From Fidelibacterota bacterium (lineage in GTDB: Bacteria > Fidelibacterota > UBA8477 > JABMPR01), in the NCBI GenBank assembly GCA_016784025.1, contig JADHVL010000019.1, positions 1 to 64,000 on the forward strand: 64,000 nucleotides of DNA, written 5' to 3'. Numbering within the stretch: position 1 is the stretch's first letter; every line of letters starts with the position of its first letter. Shown here in pieces: positions 6,281 through 15,615 of this stretch. The position numbers were made by a program, and so were the translations under genes. The notes beneath the pieces are model-generated. The model made no database searches, was not told the DNA's origin, and saw only the letters and a program-made list of their open reading frames with translations.

Positions 6281-9178
6281 ATTACTCATTTCTGGCGAAG
6301 AATTTATCTCCTGGTATCTCTAGGACTCCTTGGTATCATGCTTTCACCGGTTCACTTGCTGGCTGGGACAGACACGCTTGTAGTAGGTGGTAGTCTTGAA
6401 GCGCAAAATTTCCACTATCTATATAAATTCACTACTGTACTTCCTGACACCTCAGGTATCTTGAGTATACTGGAAGTAGTCACACCGGAACGGCAGGCTC
6501 AATTCGTCCCCTACCACACAGAGATCATGAGAGAAACTCCTGGAATCTCAAAATACTGGCACCAGGTCACCATCCGAAACACACTTCCCTCCCCCATAAA
6601 TTTTTGGTTTTATTCTAACGCAACCCACACGCTGATGTATGATGATAATGGTGCACTTGATTTCACAGTTCTGGCGGGTGGAAGAAACCTACCATACACT
6701 GCTGGACAAAAACACTTGCCTCGCAGTCTTTACCCGCACAGACAGCTCATACCGGTTCACCTGGATGCCCATGAGATCAAAACACTATACTGGCACTCAT
6801 CTTTCCCAGATTTCTGGAAACGATACAGTAGATCGCTGGCAGGCTACCTGGTAAATGAACAGTATCTTCAGGAAAAACAAGAGAGGGTTAATAGAGAGAA
6901 CAACAGTTTTGCCTTCGTCATGGGAATCATCGTGGCCATTACAGCTTTCTTGTTCATTTTTTACTCCATATACAGGGAGCCGACCTTTTTTGCTCTCGCC
7001 TTATTAGCCTTAACTGCTTTGACGTGGTACCTTTACACCAAGGGCCTTCTATTTACCACACTTCTTGCTTCAACTTCATCCAAAACTGGGGCCTATGAAG
7101 TTGGTGAATACATCCTTGTAGCCGTTAGGGTAGTAGCCTTCTACTACTATGTCATCGTATTCCTCAGCCTCAAAGAAATAGCCCCAGGTTGGTATCGAAT
7201 TTTCAAGTGGGCTACGGTCGGTTTGGTAGGCATTATTGTAACTGACTTTCTCCTTCGATTTTTCATCTTACCACAGCAATTCCAGATTCACATTCTGGGT
7301 TGGCAAATGGTCAATGGTGGAATTGCTTTAATGCTAATTCCCTATCTGGGAGTAGGTATTCATTTAAGCATTAAAAAGGTATCCATGGCGGGTATATACT
7401 TGTTGGGCAACATTTTTAATGTTACCGGACTGGTACTTCATACTCTTTCTATGAATTTCATTTCAGGTCCCTTTCTAGCCACCATCGATCAGTGGGGCAC
7501 AGCCATCATGCTGGTGACTTTTGCACTGGCCCTGGCGTTTCGCATGCGGTCAATAGAGGCGGAAAAAAAGTTGGCGGAAACCGAAGTGATCCAAATCGAC
7601 GCTGATCTTAAAGCTGCTGCAGAATTAGACACCCTGAAAACGTCCTTTTTTACCAGTATTTCTCATGAGTTTCGGACCCCCCTCACCCTGATCATGAGTC
7701 CCCTGGAAAAATTGAGGGATGAGAGCACTCAACCAAAAGCCAGAGATCGACTGGATCTAATCCTGCGTAATGCGAAACGTATGCAAAATCTTATCAACCA
7801 GCTCCTGGATCTAGCGAAAGTCCAGTCCTCAAAATCGATTGTTAGAATTTCAGAGCATGACTTCGTCAGGCATGTCAGAACCATTGCTGCAGCATATGAA
7901 TCTCTGGCTGAGAGTAAGGGTATACAGTTTCAGGTGCATTTGCCTGATGACGAATTATCGCTCTACTATGACAGGGAGATGATGAATAAGATTGTCAATA
8001 ATCTCATGTCCAATGCTTTCAAATACTGTATAGATGGTGGAGAGATTATTCTATCGGTTAAAAAGCTCTCTGATAAGGTCGAGCTAAAAACTGAAAACAG
8101 CGGTGAACCCATTGCTTCTGAAGACCAGGATCGCATTTTTAACCAGTTTCAGCGCCTGGAAAGTACCCACCACCAGATCGAGGGATCAGGAATAGGCCTA
8201 TCTCTAGTAAAAGATTATGTGAAGCTGCATCACGGTGAGATAGATGTGAGAAGTCAACCAGGAGAAAATATCTCCTTCACTGCTACTTTTCTACTGGGCA
8301 ATGAGCATTTTAAGCCTGAACAGATGATCCAGGAATCAGAAGAGTTATCACCTATCGACATTGACTCTCCCCTGGCTTCTGATACAGTTGAGAGTGACGA
8401 GAGAAAGTCCCATTCAGACGCGGAAAAACCTCTGGTTCTCATCGTTGAGGACAATCAGGATATGCGGCAATTTATTACTGAGGAACTTGAGGATATTTAT
8501 ACAGTAAATGTGGCGGTCAATGGGAAACTCGGTCTGGAAGTAGCACGTGAATCTGTCCCGGATTTGATCATCTCGGATGTGATGATGCCTGAGCTTGATG
8601 GCTTTGGCTTCCTGGAGAAAGCACGCCAGGATCCATTATTATGCCACATCCCCATTATCATGCTCACGGCGCTATCCACGGATGAAGCCAAATTTAAGGG
8701 GTTGGAAACCGGAGCGGATGACTACTTGCTCAAACCATTTAACACCCGTGAATTACGTATCCGTGTGGCCAATCTGATTCGTCAGCGTGAGCGTCTCCGT
8801 GAAAGATTCACACTGGATCAGGCCCAGGACCTGAAAGAAGTGACTGTGAGCTCAATGGATGAAAAATTCCTGCGAAGTATTATGAATAGCATTGAAAGCA
8901 ATATGGCTGACATGGAATTTGGTGTTAAGGAACTCAGTGAGCAGGTCTATATGAGTCGCTCCCAACTCTTCCGTAAACTTACAGCCCTGACCAATTTGAG
9001 TCCCACCGATTTTATTCGAACTCAGCGCTTGAAGCGAGCAGCCAATCTATTGGAGCAACATGGGGCAACGGTGACAGAGATTGCCTACATGGTGGGTTTC
9101 CAGAATCCTGCCCATTTCGCCACCAGTTTCAAAAAAGAATATGGGATTTCACCCTCCAAGTATACTCCTGGTTCATAA
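6281..9178 (+). CDS. Hybrid sensor: 7TMR-DISM histidine kinase, receiver and AraC output
   Basis: A one-protein signalling system of about 965 residues, counted from an ATT at 6281. The order is: signal peptide; an extracellular 7TMR-DISMED2-like domain (about 35-190); seven membrane helices (about 210-420); a histidine kinase with SHEFRTPLTLI (phospho-His about residue 462) and an ATPase part with NNLMSNAFKY and GSGIGLSLVK; a receiver (about 720-835) with phospho-Asp in ISDVMMPELDG (about 766); and an AraC HTH at the end (QRLKRAANLLEQ, FQNPAHFATSFKKEYG). Such hybrids sense nutrients outside the cell and bind DNA directly. The first ATG (6338) would cut off most of the signal peptide WRRIYLLVSLGLLGI. 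The frame is open back to 6263 with no ATG, GTG or TTG; GGGGGT precedes ATT 6281 by eight bases, so that rare start is my choice. Confidence 0.85.
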   Translation: MTHFWRRIYLLVSLGLLGIMLSPVHLLAGTDTLVVGGSLEAQNFHYLYKFTTVLPDTSGILSILEVVTPERQAQFVPYHTEIMRETPGISKYWHQVTIRNTLPSPINFWFYSNATHTLMYDDNGALDFTVLAGGRNLPYTAGQKHLPRSLYPHRQLIPVHLDAHEIKTLYWHSSFPDFWKRYSRSLAGYLVNEQYLQEKQERVNRENNSFAFVMGIIVAITAFLFIFYSIYREPTFFALALLALTALTWYLYTKGLLFTTLLASTSSKTGAYEVGEYILVAVRVVAFYYYVIVFLSLKEIAPGWYRIFKWATVGLVGIIVTDFLLRFFILPQQFQIHILGWQMVNGGIALMLIPYLGVGIHLSIKKVSMAGIYLLGNIFNVTGLVLHTLSMNFISGPFLATIDQWGTAIMLVTFALALAFRMRSIEAEKKLAETEVIQIDADLKAAAELDTLKTSFFTSISHEFRTPLTLIMSPLEKLRDESTQPKARDRLDLILRNAKRMQNLINQLLDLAKVQSSKSIVRISEHDFVRHVRTIAAAYESLAESKGIQFQVHLPDDELSLYYDREMMNKIVNNLMSNAFKYCIDGGEIILSVKKLSDKVELKTENSGEPIASEDQDRIFNQFQRLESTHHQIEGSGIGLSLVKDYVKLHHGEIDVRSQPGENISFTATFLLGNEHFKPEQMIQESEELSPIDIDSPLASDTVESDERKSHSDAEKPLVLIVEDNQDMRQFITEELEDIYTVNVAVNGKLGLEVARESVPDLIISDVMMPELDGFGFLEKARQDPLLCHIPIIMLTALSTDEAKFKGLETGADDYLLKPFNTRELRIRVANLIRQRERLRERFTLDQAQDLKEVTVSSMDEKFLRSIMNSIESNMADMEFGVKELSEQVYMSRSQLFRKLTALTNLSPTDFIRTQRLKRAANLLEQHGATVTEIAYMVGFQNPAHFATSFKKEYGISPSKYTPGS

Positions 9179-9185
9179 AGTTCCC

Positions 9186-9294
9186 GGACATTGAGCCTGT
9201 CGAAATGTCCATCCCTTCCCAGGTACACCTGAGGTTTCGACCCGTCTTCGCTTTTGGCTATGGTCGGGCAAGCAGGCTCAACCTCCGGAGGCTG
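9186..9294. repeat. Intergenic inverted-repeat mosaic
   Basis: This non-coding stretch after the sensor gene is packed with inverted repeats. GGACATT/AATGTCC (9186-9192/9204-9210) encloses GAGCCTGTCGA. TTGAGCCTG (9191-9199) is matched by CAGGCTCAA (9273-9281). There are also CAGGT-AC-ACCTG and CCTCCGGAGG. It resembles REP-type intergenic elements that recur around bacterial genomes; no second copy is in this window. Confidence 0.45.
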
Positions 9295-9302
9295 GGGCTA
9301 TC

Positions 9303-9344
9303 GTTTCATCCAGGCGGGGATTCGAATCCCCGCCTGGATGAAAC
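9303..9344. terminator. Perfect 42-base palindrome between convergent genes
   Basis: The 42 bases from 9303 to 9344 equal their own reverse complement, with arms of 21 bases and no spacer; the centre is GGGGATTCGAATCCCC. It lies between the stop of the sensor gene and the stop of the convergent beta-helix gene, where a two-way terminator is expected. There is no T tract on either side. Confidence 0.6.
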
Positions 9345-9349
9345 CATTC

Positions 9350-12193
9350 CTACTTCAATAAAAGCATTTTCCTGGTCTGTGTAAATGGACCAGCTTGAAT
9401 CATATACAAATACATTCCGGTGCTCACCTGATTACCGAACTTATTGGTTCCATCCCAAACAATGTCTTTATTCCCAGCTGTCTGAGATTCAGACACCAAA
9501 TTTACCACCTCACGTCCGAGTACATCATAAATCATGATACTCACTTCAACTGGCTCTGGAAGTGCATAGGTGATCCTGGTCGAAGGATTAAAAGGATTTG
9601 GGAAGTTCTGATTGAGTGCAAATTCATTGGGTATGATGCTTTCGTCATGAATTCCAATTGCATAGGGTGATTCCAATGCACCCATATCAGGGGCTGCATA
9701 GGTGTATTCATCTGCTTGCATATTTACAAGCGTATCACCATTCCAGGTGAAAAAGGGTGTCCCCATATCAATACAGGGAGATGTTTCCTGCAGGTGGAAG
9801 TCATCTTGGTAGTAATCCACAAAACCTGGCAAGACATCCAGATTACTTTCTGCCCAGGTTACAACCTGATTGTCAGCTGAATTCACACCTTCGAGTCCAT
9901 GATGGATATCACTGTGTGCGACCAGAATAGAACATGTATCTTCCCCGTAAAATTCAATCTCATCAGTACCCATATTCCACAAAATGGAATTGATCAATGT
10001 CGGGTGAGAATGATTACCTAGCGATATGCCGTACCCAAAAACATTTGCGATTGTGATATCTGTGATCATTGGACTTGATCGATCACAGTAGATCCCTCCG
10101 CTGAAGTTATCAACAAGCAAGAGATTACTGAGATTTGGGCTGGATGCAGAGCACTTAATGGCAGGATTGGCACCTCCAGCTCCAGTAATCGTCAAGTTCG
10201 AGAGCATGGATCGTCTCACCTCATTAATGCCAATGGCACCTGACCTTGAATATTGCTCTACTCGCGGGTCAAGAATAACACCCCTGATGGATTCTCCACG
10301 GATAGACACATCCTCAACCATATTCAATGGAAAGTCCTCACCATTCGTTGCAGCTGAGTAAATCCCTTCCGTGAGGTAGATCGTCCTCGGGTTTGCACTA
10401 TCAGCCAGAATAACCTCAATGGCATGGCGAATAGTTTTCACAGGAGTGTTGATTAACCGCCCATTATTGGAATCATCTCCATCAACTGAGACGTACATGT
10501 CTGAATCGACCTGCTCATGTAATCCATTCAGAATATCAAATGTGAAATTGGTTCGAGGTGAAGCATGATAGGCAGTGGGCTGCATCACTGTACTGGTGTC
10601 AAGAACAACATCCATTTCACTGTATGAAACGATTTCCTGTCCACCACCATATCCTTCAATAATATTTGAGTAAATATTGCACCTGTTCTCAGTTGAAAAA
10701 AGCACACTGGAACTATCATCACAAAAGAATCCGCCACCCATACTACTAGCATTTTGTGAGATGGAAACATTGGATAATGAAATATTTGAATTGTTTATAT
10801 ACAATCCACCTCCAGTTCCAGAAACATTGCCTCTTAAGACCATTTCATGTAGGTTGATCTCGGAGGAATCAATGAAAATGCCACCACCCTCTTCACGTCC
10901 CCGATTGTTCAAGAAGCCGACATCCAGGAATATTGGATTAGAGTTGGTACAATATGCTCCACCACCCCTTCGAGCAACATTGGAAGATAGAGTCAAGTTG
11001 CTCAAAGTAGGATTAGCATTGCTACAAAATAGACCGCCCCCGTTTTGAGAAGCATTGTTGTCAGTTAGGTTCACCTCGGTTAAAACAGGGCTTGAGTTGA
11101 CCAGGTAGATGCCACCCCCGAAATCGGCTGAATTTTCCAGGATACTGACTTCTGTTATTACAGGATCTGAATTAACGCAATATATACCGCCTCCCAAATC
11201 TGCAGAATTGTTCGAGAAGGTCACATTTGTGAGCTGTGGATCAGAGTTCTGACAAAAGAGTCCTCCTCCTGAACCATATGCTACATTTCCATTGAAGGTC
11301 ACATTGCTCAAGGTGAGGTCAGAGTAATTGCATAAAATACCGCCGCCGTTTGTAGCCCGACCCCCAGTGATAGAAAGGTTTATAAGCGACACGTGTCTTG
11401 AGCTATCTATTTTAAAAATCTGGTCATCTCCACCTGCATACAGGATGACACCAGCTTCAGACTCACCTATAATAGAAGTGTAGCTCAAGAGTTCCATGGG
11501 AAAGAGTTCACCACCAGACTCATGTGAATAATAACCATCCGCCAGATAAATGGTTCCTGGCGTAAGACTATCAACTACGAGCCTGAACAATGCTTCAGAA
11601 ACTGTTCTCAATGGATCATCGCTGGTTCCATCCCCTCCCCATGAGCCCTCAGGACTGACAAACACCTCGCCATATAAGTCTGCCTGGGGCATTGCGAAGA
11701 TATCATTTGAAGAGTACAGAGATAGAAAACCCGATCCCACTTGATACATATTGTTGTCGCCCAATCGATAATCAATGATGTACGCCCCACCAGCTGGACC
11801 GGTTTCTATATGAGGTGTGATTTCTATCGGCGTCTCATATTCACAAATCAGGGTATCAGAGGCAATTCCACCCCACCAATAATAGCCAGGTTCTGCGGGC
11901 CAGAGAGTATTGACTGTATCTGTAATGAAGGAATCGAGCATAAACACACCTTCGGTGCATCCTGCATATGGAATGGAATCCGCAATTATCCAGCCTTCTG
12001 GAAGCAGGATTGCCAGGTGGGCCAATCCATTGTAATGGGTTGTATCTTCCATACCAATTCGAAGTATTGATGTGAAGCTTGAATCTGTACTTACAATCGT
12101 TGGTTGATCCACACTTTCAATCCAGGGGCAGCCAAACATGAGTAAAGACACCAATACAATAAGCAATGATGATCGTAGATCTTTAGGTCTCAT
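9350..12193 (-). CDS. Secreted parallel beta-helix lipoprotein with sorting domain
   Basis: A 947-residue protein with a lipoprotein-type signal (LLIVLVSLLMFGC), an N-terminal region of about 170 residues, then two blocks of DUF1565/right-handed beta-helix. Each block opens with similar words (GDGTSDDPLRTVSEAL / VDGDDSNNGRLINTPVKTI, then TIYLADGYYS / TIYLTEGIYS). The first block carries about nine short coils of the form GGGIYC-NS-P, typical of pectate-lyase-like repeats. The end (about 865-947) is a Por/T9SS-type sorting domain with NFPNPFNPST and TQTRKMLLLK. It is probably an adhesin or polysaccharide-binding surface protein; no catalytic site is evident. The frame extends to 12307, but AAAGGAG eight bases before ATG 12193 and the lipobox decide this start. 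Carrying both a lipobox and a sorting domain is unusual; the Cys is followed by Pro, so lipidation is uncertain. Confidence 0.8.
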   Translation of the reverse strand: MRPKDLRSSLLIVLVSLLMFGCPWIESVDQPTIVSTDSSFTSILRIGMEDTTHYNGLAHLAILLPEGWIIADSIPYAGCTEGVFMLDSFITDTVNTLWPAEPGYYWWGGIASDTLICEYETPIEITPHIETGPAGGAYIIDYRLGDNNMYQVGSGFLSLYSSNDIFAMPQADLYGEVFVSPEGSWGGDGTSDDPLRTVSEALFRLVVDSLTPGTIYLADGYYSHESGGELFPMELLSYTSIIGESEAGVILYAGGDDQIFKIDSSRHVSLINLSITGGRATNGGGILCNYSDLTLSNVTFNGNVAYGSGGGLFCQNSDPQLTNVTFSNNSADLGGGIYCVNSDPVITEVSILENSADFGGGIYLVNSSPVLTEVNLTDNNASQNGGGLFCSNANPTLSNLTLSSNVARRGGGAYCTNSNPIFLDVGFLNNRGREEGGGIFIDSSEINLHEMVLRGNVSGTGGGLYINNSNISLSNVSISQNASSMGGGFFCDDSSSVLFSTENRCNIYSNIIEGYGGGQEIVSYSEMDVVLDTSTVMQPTAYHASPRTNFTFDILNGLHEQVDSDMYVSVDGDDSNNGRLINTPVKTIRHAIEVILADSANPRTIYLTEGIYSAATNGEDFPLNMVEDVSIRGESIRGVILDPRVEQYSRSGAIGINEVRRSMLSNLTITGAGGANPAIKCSASSPNLSNLLLVDNFSGGIYCDRSSPMITDITIANVFGYGISLGNHSHPTLINSILWNMGTDEIEFYGEDTCSILVAHSDIHHGLEGVNSADNQVVTWAESNLDVLPGFVDYYQDDFHLQETSPCIDMGTPFFTWNGDTLVNMQADEYTYAAPDMGALESPYAIGIHDESIIPNEFALNQNFPNPFNPSTRITYALPEPVEVSIMIYDVLGREVVNLVSESQTAGNKDIVWDGTNKFGNQVSTGMYLYMIQAGPFTQTRKMLLLK

Positions 12194-12384
12194 GGTTTCA
12201 TCTCCTTTGGGAGTTCCTCTTTGCCAGAAGTTAATCCAGTAGTTAGGACACCTACCTTTACTAAATCCATACATATTCATTTCGCTCTTCTTGGGATGAT
12301 AAGTCAAAAGTCCAGAGGCTGAGATCTTTGGCAGGCTCAGTAACCACCTGCCAAAGCCCCAGCCCCCGGTATTCCCCCAAGCCC

Positions 12385-14583
12385 CTAGTTCAATAGAAGC
12401 ATTTTCCTGGTCTGTGTAAACTCACCTGCATGAATGACATACAGATACATTCCCGTGCTGAGTTGTTGTCCCTGAGTATTCAAGCCATCCCATTGGATTG
12501 ATTTATATCCGACGCTTTGATTCTCTGATACCAGGGTAGCTACTTCCTGCCCTAGGATATCGTACACAACAATACGGACATCTGATTGAGTAGGTAACTC
12601 GTAGGAGATTGTTGTACTTGGATTGAAGGGGTTGGGAAAGTTCTGCTGAAGTGCAAATTGTAGAGGTCTTAAGCTTTGCTCCTCAATATCGACCCAACCA
12701 AGTACTAAGGTGTCTTGCCAGCCAACCATATCACCGCTTGAGAGTTCCACACCTAACAATATCTGTGTACCGACAGTAGCATTCTCATTGATGTTTACAG
12801 AGAAATAGCTCCCTGGATTCTCATCGTCAGAAAATTCGCCTGGAGCTAGATCTGGATAAGCAATACTACTCATGCCAAGTGATGTGGACATAGTATCAAC
12901 GGGATACATGTTCACTACGATATCTCTCAAGGTGTCGGTCAGACCAGCATTTTGGATGAGCAAATCGAGATACACATTGGCCCCTCCTTCAATGACTCCG
13001 CCAGATGGGTGAAGTTGTATGTAACTGTGCACCTGTAAAGGTCCATTAGTGGCAAAGACTTCTGATTGGGCCTGATGAGTAAAACCAAAATCAAGATTAA
13101 CTACCTTTGAGTCCAAAGTATAGAACCCCTCCTCAACTTGGAGTGACATTGAACCACCAAATACACCATCACCTGCTTCACCATCTCCATGCATACCGTC
13201 ATCAAACATTTGGGTAGAATCTACAACACCATGTTCATAGCTATTGAGAAGACCCCAAACCTCAATTTGATTGTCGAGGGGATTTGAAACCTGTGCGCAT
13301 CCTGCTACGTTTTCATTTGCAACCTGAATTGTGACATCAGTAACAAGTGGAGTTTGTGAGAAAAGAAAATCTGTATTAAAGATGGCCGGTTCCATCTGGT
13401 AGGCGGGAGTGCCATCTGCCCCAACATAGGCATATTTGAGGATATTGTGTGCTGGGATGTATTCGATTTTCTGTTGGTTAAACGAAACACCTGCAGCAGC
13501 TCCCATCATATCCCAACTACGTTCAATCGTGAGATTACTATTGGCATTTAGTGAATCTTTGATGTTCGAGAAACGTGAACAGGCAGTGGGTGCGTAGAGT
13601 TCTCTAAAATGATTGGTAGCAGCCAGGTTGTTACCATTGATTACAACATTATCAACAACACTACGCTGAGTAGCTCCAGAATTATTGGTTTCAAGAATAA
13701 TGGCTGAATCAGGTGACACACAAGTAACTATGGATGGATATAGATAGGTATGTTGGTCTCTCTGCCATACATAATCATCCAGATTATGTGTACCATCTCC
13801 ATTCCCATCTTCCATTTCAATACAGTTTCTCCAGGTGAGCTGAGAGGGGTAAAGGTTTGTGACATTACTGTTTGAATAGAAATTTCCATCATTATTAAAC
13901 ACAGCAAAACCCAACTCATTGATTGCTCCATTTACATTGATTGCTCCCGGGAAAAAACTTGGCTGTATCCAGTTTAATTCATCAGCTTCTGAAGGATAAT
14001 GAATGGTCAGATTGTATTGATCATTCGGATAATTCTCAGTGATCCAATCAAAATTTCGGGTAACAACCATGGCACCCCTTAATTCTGGGTCATCCTGGGT
14101 GGCACTACCCCAACTACTCAAGGTGGAACAATGTATATTTTCATAGGATGGCACACCTGACAAGGTCGGCATGAATGCATACTCGGTGAGTCCTGTCATG
14201 ACCAACCAATCCAGATGGTCCAGATCGCGACCAAGGGATTCATTATAAAGAGAGTAGTCTGCGGCAACCATTCCATCGATAGTACCCACGGCTTCATCGA
14301 TGTATTTCTGCTCAACTACATAATTATCAAGGAAGAATTGGCGCGCAGTGGGATAATCGATATCGTAATATGCAAAAAAGTTATCTAAAGCGAATCCGGT
14401 AAATGTTTCCTCAGCCTTTTCAGGCATGAGATATCCCTGGGCATATCCACGCTCATAGTGTGTGCCCCATAAGCGGACGACTTCTACACCATTGATGATG
14501 GAGACATCTCCATTCACCTCTTGTGCAAAAACATTGGGGATGGCCATCATTAAAATCATGGTGAGTAACATCATCTTTTTCAT
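12385..14583 (-). CDS. Secreted C45-type Ntn-hydrolase-like protein with sorting domain
   Basis: A 732-residue protein with a clear signal peptide (cleavage after VFA) and an N-terminal domain of about 400 residues like the C45 acyltransferase/choloylglycine-hydrolase group. It has GTHYERGYAQGYL, a Cys at 152 in IHCSTLSSWGSAT that would become the catalytic N-terminal nucleophile after self-cleavage, and VVTRNFDW. Family members hydrolyse or transfer acyl groups on amides; the substrate here is unknown. A middle region holds Ig-like domains, and the last 85 residues form a Por/T9SS-type sorting domain ending TQTRKMLLLN. AGGAGGG precedes the ATG. It lies 191 bases upstream of the beta-helix gene on the same strand, and the two share nearly identical DNA over their sorting-domain ends. 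Confidence 0.75.
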   Translation of the reverse strand: MKKMMLLTMILMMAIPNVFAQEVNGDVSIINGVEVVRLWGTHYERGYAQGYLMPEKAEETFTGFALDNFFAYYDIDYPTARQFFLDNYVVEQKYIDEAVGTIDGMVAADYSLYNESLGRDLDHLDWLVMTGLTEYAFMPTLSGVPSYENIHCSTLSSWGSATQDDPELRGAMVVTRNFDWITENYPNDQYNLTIHYPSEADELNWIQPSFFPGAINVNGAINELGFAVFNNDGNFYSNSNVTNLYPSQLTWRNCIEMEDGNGDGTHNLDDYVWQRDQHTYLYPSIVTCVSPDSAIILETNNSGATQRSVVDNVVINGNNLAATNHFRELYAPTACSRFSNIKDSLNANSNLTIERSWDMMGAAAGVSFNQQKIEYIPAHNILKYAYVGADGTPAYQMEPAIFNTDFLFSQTPLVTDVTIQVANENVAGCAQVSNPLDNQIEVWGLLNSYEHGVVDSTQMFDDGMHGDGEAGDGVFGGSMSLQVEEGFYTLDSKVVNLDFGFTHQAQSEVFATNGPLQVHSYIQLHPSGGVIEGGANVYLDLLIQNAGLTDTLRDIVVNMYPVDTMSTSLGMSSIAYPDLAPGEFSDDENPGSYFSVNINENATVGTQILLGVELSSGDMVGWQDTLVLGWVDIEEQSLRPLQFALQQNFPNPFNPSTTISYELPTQSDVRIVVYDILGQEVATLVSENQSVGYKSIQWDGLNTQGQQLSTGMYLYVIHAGEFTQTRKMLLLN

Positions 14584-14784
14584 CTTTCCCTCCTGTTTGG
14601 TTTTTGAAAACTGTTGGGACTAAGATATAGAAATGGGGATGGCAGCGACTACCAAGGAGGTTGCAAAGACCTTTCTGTGGGTTGCATCGGGCCTAAATTG
14701 ATGAAGCTGAGACGCTTCAGAGCAGTTGTGTAGACTAGTAGTTGTGCTTAAGGACCTAAGAATTCATAAGCCCTTATGAAACGA

Positions 14785-15615
14785 CTAAGGTATTGTATTG
14801 AAAAAACTCGCCTTTATAATTCCACTGAGGAGGAGAAGGATACCAAAACTGGCGACGATGGTAGCTCCTGTAGGAATGTCCAACAGGACCGAGATGATCA
14901 TACCCAACAGGCTTCCAAGCACTCCAAAAGCCCAACCGAACAAGAGTCGGTTCTTCACTCCCTTCACGAATAACAAGGCTGCTGTGGCAGGAATGATCAG
15001 GAACGAAAAGACCAGGAATACACCGGCAATTCTCACTGAGGAGGTTACCACAAAACCAAAAGTCATGTAGAATAGAAAATCCCATAGTTTTAGATTTATT
15101 GGTTTCCTCTCTTCATCGCCGGGTATTTCTGAAGTCTGCATAAACTGTTTCCGATAAATCCAGTGAAAGAGACCAATGATACTGTAGAGTACGAATGTTT
15201 TTAGCACAATTCCCGGTGTCACAAAAAGTATGGAGCCTACCAGTAGATGATTCAAATGTTCTGCTCCCTCTGCCGATTTTGAAAACAGAATGATCATCAC
15301 AGCAGCTGAAACGGCATAGACAATTCCAATGATGGCTTCCTGACTCACAGCTCTGGTGAGAGATCGGGTATAAGCAAAAATACCAGCACCCAGAAAAGTG
15401 AAGCTCAAAGCCAGTAAATAGACAGGGAATGAATCGTCTGCCCACCCTAGCAGGACACCAATAGCCATCCCCAGGGCAGCAATCTGGGCAAGTGCCAGAT
15501 CCACAAAGATAACCCCCCGAGTGACTACGTGAAGACCGAGATAGACGTGTATTCCAGTCAAAACCAGAGCCGCCATCAGGGGCCAGATCATCAAATCAAA
15601 ATATTCTGACATCAT
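14785..15615 (-). CDS. Metal (zinc/manganese type) ABC transporter permease
   Basis: A 276-residue integral membrane protein of the ABC-3 (ZnuB/AztB/MntB) family with eight or so helices. Recognisable parts are GLHVVTRGVIFVDLALAQIAALG at the start, the SQEAIIGIVYAVSAA segment, and SVRIAGVFLVFSFLIIPA, which is the conserved LxVxxLxIPAxxA stretch near the end. It overlaps the upstream binding-protein gene by four bases (ATGA), so the two are translated together. It should move zinc or a similar ion across the inner membrane. No ATP-binding subunit is found in this cluster. Confidence 0.9.
   Translation of the reverse strand: MMSEYFDLMIWPLMAALVLTGIHVYLGLHVVTRGVIFVDLALAQIAALGMAIGVLLGWADDSFPVYLLALSFTFLGAGIFAYTRSLTRAVSQEAIIGIVYAVSAAVMIILFSKSAEGAEHLNHLLVGSILFVTPGIVLKTFVLYSIIGLFHWIYRKQFMQTSEIPGDEERKPINLKLWDFLFYMTFGFVVTSSVRIAGVFLVFSFLIIPATAALLFVKGVKNRLLFGWAFGVLGSLLGMIISVLLDIPTGATIVASFGILLLLSGIIKASFFNTIP

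Noticed and set aside
9312-9344. tRNA-like T-arm (GGGGATTCGAATCCCC) followed by ACCA-like bases
   Set aside because: No anticodon or D-arm lies upstream, the loop length does not fit, and the symmetry explains the sequence as part of a palindrome.
10677-11048. 123-codon Pro-rich open frame on the plus strand
   Set aside because: It is the antisense shadow of the Gly-rich beta-helix repeats; no ribosome site or conserved features.
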